Source: Bacilli bacterium (GTDB lineage Bacteria; Bacillota_I; Bacilli_A; ML615J-28; CAG-698). From it: a DNA stretch of 7,599 bases. Numbering within the stretch: the first letter of the stretch is position 1; each line of letters opens with the position of its first letter. Location of the stretch: assembly GCA_016282055.1 (NCBI GenBank), contig JAEEJT010000067.1:1-7599 (forward strand). Direction: 5' to 3'. Made by a program: the position numbers and the translations under genes. Below the pieces are notes generated by a model. The model worked only from the letters and a program-made list of their open reading frames with translations, ran no database searches and had not been told where the DNA came from. Positions 1 through 6,423 of this stretch are shown here, in pieces.

Positions 1-334
1 ACAGGATTAGTGGGACTTGAATGGCAAGTGGATGGCAATCCTTAAATGCGTCAGTTAAATATAACTGGAAATAATTATCAAATGGCTTACGCTGCTTAAG
101 AAAGCATATAGCGTAGCGTTCCTTTAAAAGTATTACCTGTGTATTTTTTTAGGGACTCGAATTTAGCAGGTTATATTACTATGATGTCTATAGTAGTAAT
201 GAATTTTATAGACTTGCTATATCAACACTTGTTGACTAGTTTTTGATATAGTGAAATTGTTTAGTCAACTAAACTTGTAGATGTTCTTGGGGATCTAGTT
301 TTGGACACGAGTTCAATTCTCGTCATCTCCACCA
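1..334 (+). ncRNA. ssrA: Transfer-messenger RNA (tmRNA), 5' end missing
   Basis: tmRNA rescues ribosomes stalled on broken mRNAs: its alanyl-tRNA-like end enters the A site, then a short internal frame adds a degradation tag. The 3' end shows the tRNA-like part: a T-arm at 307-323 (ACGAG, loop TTCAATT, CTCGT), acceptor strand CATCTCC at 324-330, discriminator A331 and encoded CCA at 332-334. Helix 5 encloses the tag stop: 88-93 pairs with 110-115 and 94-97 with 102-105. Likely pseudoknot stems are ACCTG 135-139 with CAGGT 167-171, and an 8-bp stem of 231-238 with 262-269. The window opens at ACAGG, which in this RNA class follows the TTCG near the 5' end, so I estimate only about 20 bases are missing and a full length near 350. 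SmpB is the usual protein partner but is not in view. Confidence 0.95.
67..99 (+). other. tmRNA proteolysis-tag reading frame
   Basis: Reading back from the TAA at 97-99 inside helix 5 gives G-N-N-Y-Q-M-A-Y-A-A. I place the resume codon at GGA 67-69 because it follows ATAACT, the kind of sequence that precedes the tag in other Firmicute tmRNAs as I recall them. The same frame stays open further upstream, so the exact first codon is an inference, while the C-terminal half is secure. The usual ending is Leu-Ala-Ala; here Tyr replaces Leu. Confidence 0.75.
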
Positions 335-347
335 TATTGATAGGAAA

Positions 348-369
348 CTCGAACTTTTAAAGTTTTGAG
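348..369 (+). other. Hairpin in the ssrA 3' trailer
   Basis: CTCG at 348-351 pairs with TGAG at 366-369 (one G-U) and AACTT at 352-356 pairs with AAGTT at 360-364, leaving a three-base loop and one bulged T. No T-run follows, so it is not a terminator by itself. It lies 13 bases after the mature CCA end and could be part of the precursor trailer removed by ribonucleases. Its role is inferred from position only. Confidence 0.35.
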
Positions 370-380
370 AGTAATAAATT

Positions 381-409
381 ACTAACAGAAATGTTAGTTT
401 TTTTGTTTT
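381..409 (+). terminator. Rho-independent terminator of ssrA
   Basis: A 7-bp stem (ACTAACA 381-387 with TGTTAGT 392-398) closes a GAAA tetraloop at 388-391. The T-run continues from the stem end to 404, then G and four more T. The stem has only two G-C pairs, so it is weak in isolation, but the stable loop and long T-run fit. It lies between ssrA and the next gene's promoter. Confidence 0.75.
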
Positions 410-433
410 AATAGTATTAAAGTATGTTATAAT
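403..433 (+). promoter_or_regulatory. Extended -10 promoter of the 166-residue gene
   Basis: TATAAT at 428-433 is a perfect -10, preceded by TG at 425-426, making it an extended -10 element. A weak -35 candidate, TTGTTT at 403-408, has a long 19-base spacer and lies in the terminator T-run. The extended -10 probably makes a good -35 unnecessary. Transcription would start near 440, giving a leader of about 20 bases with AGGAGG at 448-453. Confidence 0.7.
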
Positions 434-461
434 AAGTAACTAAATAAAGGAGGATTTTTAC

Positions 462-962
462 ATGAAAATAATTACTAATGATTCGGCATATGTTCAAAAA
501 AATGATATTGCATATTTAAACTCATCTGATTTACCAATACCTGCTTCTATATTTATGAAAGTTTTTGGTAATGGTGTTACTATAATTAATGATAGTAATA
601 GATACGATTTTGTTAAGTTCGATGAAAAATCAGAAATAGAATACTTTAAAGGCTTAGATTGGATGATTAATTATAATGAAGTTAAAGATTTAAGTGAAGA
701 TGAAATAATTAAATTAGCAGAAAGTATCGGAGAAGAACGAGATGGAATTGCTAAAGCGTTTAATTCAATGGCAGAAGAAGAAAGAAAAAATCATACTGAC
801 ATGTTTACAAAATGTGATTTATTAGAATTTAAGTTTTATTCTTTAAGAGATGTTCTTTGGTTTAAACAAGGACATATTTCAATGGAATTGCCAGAAGGTG
901 TTGATTATCCAGAAGGATATGCTCAAGAAAAAAGTATAAAAGAATTACTTAAGAAAAAATAG
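462..962 (+). CDS. Hypothetical 166-residue soluble protein
   Basis: I do not recognise this protein. The ATG is well supported by AGGAGG at 448-453, eight bases upstream; the stop is TAG. It has no signal peptide or membrane segment, so it is probably cytoplasmic. Residues 1-75 read as alternating beta-type segments (for example residues 32-42, MKVFGNGVTII). Residues 76-110 are charged and likely helical, with runs such as LSEDEIIKLAESIGEE and MAEEERKN. Residues 115-145 are mixed and include two aromatic-rich stretches, and the tail ends KELLKKK. Overall it is rich in Asp, Glu and Lys, with one cysteine in the CDLLEF stretch. No catalytic or nucleic-acid-binding motif stands out. It is a single-gene transcription unit between its own promoter (425-433) and the terminator at 1075-1112. 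Its place just after ssrA, a common integration hotspot, makes accessory origin possible but unproven. Confidence 0.85.
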   Translation: MKIITNDSAYVQKNDIAYLNSSDLPIPASIFMKVFGNGVTIINDSNRYDFVKFDEKSEIEYFKGLDWMINYNEVKDLSEDEIIKLAESIGEERDGIAKAFNSMAEEERKNHTDMFTKCDLLEFKFYSLRDVLWFKQGHISMELPEGVDYPEGYAQEKSIKELLKKK

Positions 963-1074
963 AAAAAACAAATAATTAGATAAGGGCTAGTAAAGACTTA
1001 TAAATTAATATGATGAAATGGTAAATAAACTTTTTGATATTAAAATATATATTTTTTTTATTTAAAAATTTAGT
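963..1074. other. AT-rich spacer without a gene
   Basis: I see no open frame with a ribosome binding site and no tRNA-like fold. The stretch around 1040-1072 is almost pure A/T with runs of T and A, which may reflect relaxed spacer sequence. The defined elements of this intergenic region are the terminator and promoter that follow it. Confidence 0.6.
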
Positions 1075-1112
1075 AAAAGATATTAATCATAATGTCGATT
1101 AATGTCTTTTTT
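1075..1112 (+). terminator. Long-stem terminator, possibly bidirectional
   Basis: A 14-bp stem pairs 1075-1088 (AAAAGATATTAATC) with 1097-1110 (GATTAATGTCTTTT), with one T-G pair and an 8-base loop at 1089-1096. The T-run spans 1107-1112. The four A at the 5' foot give a T-run on the opposite strand, so it could stop transcription from both sides. It ends the 166-residue gene's unit and insulates the large-gene operon. Confidence 0.85.
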
Positions 1113-1124
1113 CGTTAAAAATTG

Positions 1125-1152
1125 TTGTTTTATTGTATAAATATGCTATAAT
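1125..1152 (+). promoter_or_regulatory. Promoter of the large surface-protein operon
   Basis: TATAAT at 1147-1152 is preceded by TG at 1144-1145 (extended -10). TTGTTT at 1125-1130 serves as -35 with a 16-base spacer. Transcription would start near 1159, giving a leader of about 35 bases. The pattern suggests the main vegetative sigma factor. I see no operator palindrome or riboswitch in the short leader. Confidence 0.75.
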
Positions 1153-1193
1153 TTAATATAGGTAAAAATAGATAGTAGTGAAGGTGACTTGGT

Positions 1194-4100
1194 ATGGTAA
1201 AAACTAGAATATTGTCATCACTCTTCATTATTTTAACTTTAGCCTGTGTTGGCTATGGCATTGTTATTGTAATTGATGAGATGAATTACCAAACTGGTGT
1301 GTTCACAAATGATGGATATGCGTTGGTATTAGACGGCAAAAAAAATAAAACAGATGTATTGTCTTTTCAAAGTGGTACAAAGTATAATTTTAAAAAGTAT
1401 AATAATAAAGTTGGATTTTCTTCAAATGATGGAAGCGTAAAAGTTGAAGATTCTACTGTTGTACATTATGAGGACAATTCTTTATTGGTTTTAAAGGATA
1501 CTGTTGGTATTAATTTAAATAATGTGGATAGTAACGTTGTGTTTTATTACAATATTTTTAAAAATACCCATATTAAATATGATGATGGGAAATATTCTAT
1601 TGATTTAGCTGATAAAAATAAGATAACATTTGACCAATTACTACTTAGAATAACTGATACAAAATTTTTATTAGTCGGTAATAATATTAGAGCTTTATTA
1701 TCTAAAAATGAGGTTGTAAGCTTTGATAATTATGTATATTTTGAATATACAAATGGATCAGTTGTAAAAATATATAATAATGAAAGATACTATCAAACTA
1801 TTGCTACAGATTCTAGTATAATTTCAGGAGATATTACTATTAATCTATTAGAAGAAACTATAAGTAAGCAAAATAAAAAATGTATTTCTTTATCTAATCT
1901 AGTTATTGATATGGATAGTAATATTGATGTTATTGCTAGTGAAAAGGAAGAACCAATTAAAATTGATGTTGATAAATCAGAAGTTGATCCTGATTCTGTA
2001 AAGAGTGGAGAAGGAGTAGATGGCTCTGATAATTCAATTGGTGCAGATGGATCAAGTGAGCAAATAGTTGATGAGGGTGAAAAACCTGATGAACCTGTTT
2101 ATAAAATAACTAAGATGTCTCTTACATCTTTAAAGATTGATGCTACTATCGAAATTGAAGATAAAGATTCGCTTTTAAGTGGACCTACAACAATTAGTAT
2201 TGTTGAAAATGGTACTGCAAAGACTGTATATGAAATGACTACAGAAGAGGGAGAATTATATGGATATGTTTCTTATCCTAATTTAAAACCTGATACTGAA
2301 TATACTCTTTATGCTAAAGCATCTTATAAGATTGATGATGTAACTTATGATAAAACATTTATTTCTAAGATTTTTAGAACTGAAGCATTAGGCGTTAGTT
2401 TTGATAGTTCACTAGTTACAAAAAATGCTATTACTGTAGATGTTAATAAAGAAATTTATTCTAAAGTAAATGCTGTTAATATTGGTATATTTGATACTAA
2501 TGGTAATGAAATTGATTCTAAAAATGTGGAATTTAAAGAATCTAATAATGTTAGTTTAACTTTTGATGGTTTAAATAATAATACTTCTTACATGATTAAA
2601 ATGTATGATATTTTATCATCAGGTGTAATCATTGATAACGGTTATTCTGTTAAAAAAACAGTTAAGACATTGAAGGAAGCACCTAGTGTTGGAAATCTTG
2701 AATATTCAATAGATAAACGTGAATCAAAGATTATATTAAATGCTTTCAATGTTGTTGATAAAGATTATGGAATTACAAATTATCGTTATGAGGTTTTTGA
2801 TGCCAGAGAAGATTTAGAAAACTCAAAACCTATTGTTACTATTAATAAAAATAAATTAGATAAAGTTTCTTTAAATGTTGATGATGTTAATATCCATCGT
2901 GGAGTTGCATATACTTATCGTTTAATTGTTGAATTTTTTGATAATGAGAAGACAGTTGAATATGAATATAATTTAGGTAGCACTATGCAAATAGATGGTG
3001 TTGAATTTCCAACTTTAAGATGGGAAGGAACTAATATTACATGGGAACAAATAAATGGTGCAATTATAGTTGATGATCCATCTGGAACTATAATGAGCAA
3101 TAAATATAGAGTTGTTTATAAAAATTCACTTGGTACTTACACTACTATGTCTTTAACAAGTGAAACATCAACAAATAATATTCCTATTGCAATAAATTAT
3201 TTAAGAGCTAATGAAACATATACATTTGATGTATATGCATCTATAAATTTACAGGATGGTAATCCAACAGTTAATGAAGCATATATTGGAAGTGTTAAAG
3301 TACAAACAAAAGCACCAAATCCTTTAAATGCTAATTTCCAAGATAATATATTCTTTACTACACCATTTGCTGTAGACTTTAATTTATCTAATGCTAATAA
3401 AGATGCATCTTTAGAAGCAAGTACTTTATCTACTATTACGTTTACTTTATATCAAGGCTCTACTACTGATGGTATGGTTGAAGTTTATCGTAAAACAACT
3501 GATGGTAACATTAGTGAATATATTAGTTCATTAAAAAATGAATTTTATGATAATAAGGCTATTATTGATGCAAAATTCTTTAATACTGAGCCTTCTGCCT
3601 TTAAGCAAAAAACTTATACATTAGTTGTTGATGATGCTTATGACTATACTGGATATAATAAAATTCCAATTGAAAATAATGTATATCAATTTAAAACTAA
3701 TGCTTATATCCCAGATGTTCCAAATGCAGAAGAACCACAAATAATGGCTCATGCTATTTTAAATAAATTTGCTGCTGATTTTGGCTTAAAAGTAAATAAT
3801 GATTTAGACGCAAATACTATAGTTGGATATTCTGTTAATTCAATTTTTGATAATACTAGTCAAAGTGGTAAATATATTCTTTATCATGTATGGCGTTATA
3901 ATCAAAATACTCATCAATATGAGCTTGTTCCAGGTCTTGATAAACGTGTTGATTTTAATGCTGATGGTACTCAACCTAATGCTATTTTCCCAGTTGGAAA
4001 TGGTACTAGTGATACTATTATTGATTCAGATATGTTACGTCGTGGTAATTCATATTATTTCTCATATGAAGTATTTATAGATATGGATGGTGATGGTACT

Positions 4101-6413
4101 GCAGAGACTGTTTATCCTAAGGTTATTGAACCACAAGTTGTTTTGAAGAGTGCTGTTTTACAACCTAAAAAACAATCATCAAATGTTGTAATGTATCCAT
4201 CTGTTTCTGATTTGAATACATTTACATGGAAATATAAGGTATCTGATATTGATAATAGTTTATCTACAAATAAATTATTTGCTTTTGTTGATTCAAATGC
4301 CGATTTTACTTCATATGCTGAGATTACAAGAAATAGTAGTGATTTTAATTCTGTTGTATTTACTGGTTTAAATAAAGGTAATATATTAACAGTAAAAAAA
4401 TCTGAAAAATTATTAAAAAATTCAGAAATGAAGTATTCTAATGTTACATCACAATATTTTTATGGTTATCGTTCTAATTTAAGTTTAACTTATACGGTTG
4501 ATAATGATGTAAATAAAATGCTTATTGTTTTAGACAATTATTTAAATAAAGGTGATGAAATTAGTTCAATTGCTAAGCTAGATGTTGTTATCACACCAAC
4601 TAGTAAGGCTGATCTTGATAGACTAGGTCAACAAACAATAAGTAATGTTATAATTGATAATGGTATTATCACAATTGACTATGAAAAAATATCTAAGTAT
4701 ATGAATGTAGAAATTGGTGTTGAATTAGTTGCTTATTTTGATACTGATGCTACTGGTTTTGATTTAGATTCTGATTATAAAGTTATTCAAAAGGGAACAT
4801 ATAATGAACCAGGAAATTATTATATATTAAATGATAATAAATTGAATCAAACACCAATGGTTTATGGTACTATGGTTACTTCTACATTTAAAAGTGATAA
4901 TAAATTATTAGAATTAACTAATATTAAAAATCAAAATTCAACTATTAAAGTTGATATTGATAATACTGGTGTAATTTATCAAAATAATAATATTTTATTA
5001 AAAGAAATAAAAATGCAAAAACTAAATTCTTCTAATAATAAATTTAAGTTTGATTATATTATTCCAAGCATTTCACTTTCTACTAAAGATAATAAAGTTA
5101 ATATTATGCCTCTTTTAACAGGTGCTAATATTAAAGCTAAGTTAGTTGATGAATATAATATTATTAAAGATAATGATGTTTATATTGAATTATTTGAAGT
5201 TGATAAGAATGGTTTAAATGCTACTTATGTAGATACATTTAAGAAAAAGGTTTCTGATTTTGATGATCAAATAGAATTATCTAATTTAAAATTACATACA
5301 AACTATTTTGTTAAATTTTATGCAAATATATATGATTCAAATACTCATACATATAATAAAACTTATTTATATGATGCTGATCAAAAGATTACTGGTTGTA
5401 ATTATAATTTCCATACTTTATCTAATGTTGGTATATCAAATACAACTGGTGAATTAATTAGTAATTCATATTCTGATAAACGTTTAGTTATTAATTACAA
5501 TGTTGATAATACAATTGGTTATGATTATATTAAATATACTTTATATAAACTAACTGAAAATGGTTATGAAGAATTAAATGTTGATATTCCAGATAGTAAG
5601 GTTTTCATGAATAATATGAAAGTTGAGGTATCTGCATCTCCTAGTGAGGTTGCTAATATAAGTTATGGTGATACTTATAAAATTCAAATGGATATTTATT
5701 CTAACTATGTAATTAATGGAGAAAAAACGGCTGTTTTACTTGAAACAGATGATGCTGAATTTGTTCTTAATGATTATGAAGAACCATTTGTTGGTATATC
5801 TAGTGGTAAAACAGATGATTCAATTTTCTTTAGAGTAAGTGTTATTGATTCAAGTCATTTGATTGTTAATGGTGTTTATACTGCTGTTTTAACTGATTCG
5901 AAAGGAAATGTTATAGCAAATGTTAATCGTCAATCAATTGATACATTTAATAAAAAATTTGTATTTAAAAAAGATGATTATAATTTAGTTGATGGTGAGG
6001 AATATACCTTTACTGTAAGTGTTAAAGCTGATTATAATAACTCTGGTAATAATATTCAAAATATTTCAAGTAAACGTACAATTAAATATGGAGCAAATGT
6101 TTACTTAGGAACAATTACTCTTGCTCCAAGTAATAATAATAATAACATTAATATGGTATTTACTAATTCTTATCAATTAAGTTTAATTGATAAAGTAAGT
6201 TATACAATTAGTAATGATAGTGAAAGTTATGCTATTAATGCAACAACTCCATTTAATATTCATTATGATAAAGAGTCTGATGCTTATTATTATACTATTG
6301 AAATAAATGATGATAATTTTAATCCTAATTTATTATATTTAGTTACAATTAATTTCTTCTCTGGAAATGAATTAATTGAATCAGCTGAATTAGGTTATGG
6401 AGGACATTCGTAA
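1194..6413 (+). CDS. Giant membrane-anchored protein with FN3-like repeats
   Basis: No specific named family is recognised. The ATG follows AAGGTGA (1181-1187) by six bases. A short positive start (K3, R5) and hydrophobic residues 6-27 form a signal-anchor. No signal-peptidase site is clear, so the remainder should face outside. Residues about 28-248 are a beta-rich domain related to the next gene's N-terminus (shared LVGNxI motif, L160-I165). Residues about 249-301 are a flexible linker with roughly a third Asp/Glu plus Gly and Ser. Residues about 302-1739 are diverged beta-sandwich repeats of about 90-140 residues, many carrying an FN3-like strand signature such as NLKPDTEYTLYAKA at N363. 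A calcium-loop-like DMDGDGTAET lies at D963. There is no LPXTG, transmembrane tail or SLH-type anchor at the C-terminus, which ends GYGGHS. Only a few cysteines occur. The likely role is a surface rod or adhesin, or part of an envelope complex with its downstream paralogue; a Big/Ig-like fold is an alternative to FN3. Confidence 0.9.
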   Translation: MVKTRILSSLFIILTLACVGYGIVIVIDEMNYQTGVFTNDGYALVLDGKKNKTDVLSFQSGTKYNFKKYNNKVGFSSNDGSVKVEDSTVVHYEDNSLLVLKDTVGINLNNVDSNVVFYYNIFKNTHIKYDDGKYSIDLADKNKITFDQLLLRITDTKFLLVGNNIRALLSKNEVVSFDNYVYFEYTNGSVVKIYNNERYYQTIATDSSIISGDITINLLEETISKQNKKCISLSNLVIDMDSNIDVIASEKEEPIKIDVDKSEVDPDSVKSGEGVDGSDNSIGADGSSEQIVDEGEKPDEPVYKITKMSLTSLKIDATIEIEDKDSLLSGPTTISIVENGTAKTVYEMTTEEGELYGYVSYPNLKPDTEYTLYAKASYKIDDVTYDKTFISKIFRTEALGVSFDSSLVTKNAITVDVNKEIYSKVNAVNIGIFDTNGNEIDSKNVEFKESNNVSLTFDGLNNNTSYMIKMYDILSSGVIIDNGYSVKKTVKTLKEAPSVGNLEYSIDKRESKIILNAFNVVDKDYGITNYRYEVFDAREDLENSKPIVTINKNKLDKVSLNVDDVNIHRGVAYTYRLIVEFFDNEKTVEYEYNLGSTMQIDGVEFPTLRWEGTNITWEQINGAIIVDDPSGTIMSNKYRVVYKNSLGTYTTMSLTSETSTNNIPIAINYLRANETYTFDVYASINLQDGNPTVNEAYIGSVKVQTKAPNPLNANFQDNIFFTTPFAVDFNLSNANKDASLEASTLSTITFTLYQGSTTDGMVEVYRKTTDGNISEYISSLKNEFYDNKAIIDAKFFNTEPSAFKQKTYTLVVDDAYDYTGYNKIPIENNVYQFKTNAYIPDVPNAEEPQIMAHAILNKFAADFGLKVNNDLDANTIVGYSVNSIFDNTSQSGKYILYHVWRYNQNTHQYELVPGLDKRVDFNADGTQPNAIFPVGNGTSDTIIDSDMLRRGNSYYFSYEVFIDMDGDGTAETVYPKVIEPQVVLKSAVLQPKKQSSNVVMYPSVSDLNTFTWKYKVSDIDNSLSTNKLFAFVDSNADFTSYAEITRNSSDFNSVVFTGLNKGNILTVKKSEKLLKNSEMKYSNVTSQYFYGYRSNLSLTYTVDNDVNKMLIVLDNYLNKGDEISSIAKLDVVITPTSKADLDRLGQQTISNVIIDNGIITIDYEKISKYMNVEIGVELVAYFDTDATGFDLDSDYKVIQKGTYNEPGNYYILNDNKLNQTPMVYGTMVTSTFKSDNKLLELTNIKNQNSTIKVDIDNTGVIYQNNNILLKEIKMQKLNSSNNKFKFDYIIPSISLSTKDNKVNIMPLLTGANIKAKLVDEYNIIKDNDVYIELFEVDKNGLNATYVDTFKKKVSDFDDQIELSNLKLHTNYFVKFYANIYDSNTHTYNKTYLYDADQKITGCNYNFHTLSNVGISNTTGELISNSYSDKRLVINYNVDNTIGYDYIKYTLYKLTENGYEELNVDIPDSKVFMNNMKVEVSASPSEVANISYGDTYKIQMDIYSNYVINGEKTAVLLETDDAEFVLNDYEEPFVGISSGKTDDSIFFRVSVIDSSHLIVNGVYTAVLTDSKGNVIANVNRQSIDTFNKKFVFKKDDYNLVDGEEYTFTVSVKADYNNSGNNIQNISSKRTIKYGANVYLGTITLAPSNNNNNINMVFTNSYQLSLIDKVSYTISNDSESYAINATTPFNIHYDKESDAYYYTIEINDDNFNPNLLYLVTINFFSGNELIESAELGYGGHS
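2097..6410 (+). repeat. Diverged FN3-like repeat region within the giant protein
   Basis: These are protein-level repeats; I see no long DNA-level repeat. The recurring mark is a turn, then (N/Y)L-x-x-x-(T/S)-x-Y followed by alternating hydrophobics, as at the end of FN3 domains. Instances begin near residues N363 (PDTEY), G459 (NNTSY), N566 (RGVAY), Y669 (ANETY), L948 (RGNSY), N1364 (LHTNY), S1490 (YGDTY), L1598 (DGEEY) and N1710 (PNLLY). Between about 709 and 850 and between 990 and 1310 the units are longer or lack a clear signature, so those borders are uncertain. Confidence 0.6.
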
Positions 6414-6419
6414 GGAGGG
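6412..6419 (+). promoter_or_regulatory. Ribosome binding site overlapping a stop codon
   Basis: AAGGAGGG begins inside the TAA stop of the giant gene (6411-6413) and ends four bases before the ATG at 6424. It is a near-perfect Shine-Dalgarno and decides the start of the downstream gene. The overlap suggests coupled translation, with ribosomes finishing the first gene close to where they start the second. Confidence 0.85.
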
Positions 6420-6423
6420 CTAT

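Noticed and set aside
289..334. GGGGATC at 289 as the 5' end of a separate small RNA or tRNA
   Set aside because: The distance to the CCA end is too short for a tRNA and the sequence fits the end of the tmRNA helix-2 and tRNA-like region.
1236..1250. Possible lipoprotein signal at Cys18 (TLAC) of the giant protein
   Set aside because: The lipobox needs Leu-like at -3 and a small residue at -2; here they are Thr and Leu. The hydrophobic stretch continues past Cys18 to about residue 27, as in a transmembrane anchor.
2915..3100. A 61-codon open frame on the - strand inside the giant gene
   Set aside because: It lies wholly opposite a continuous + strand coding frame, has no ribosome binding site I can see, and its product shows no coherent features. 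It is an antisense shadow.
3823..4080. An 85-codon + strand frame, very rich in Ile, Leu, Val and Met, resembling a membrane protein
   Set aside because: It is the shifted reading of AT-rich codons such as GAT and AAT in the giant gene, which yields hydrophobic residues. It has no ribosome binding site and overlaps a continuous real frame.
6126..6150. Run of AAT codons giving an Asn tract (SNNNNN)
   Set aside because: It is a short codon run in an Asn-rich, AT-rich gene and too short to be called a distinct repeat or phase-variation tract.
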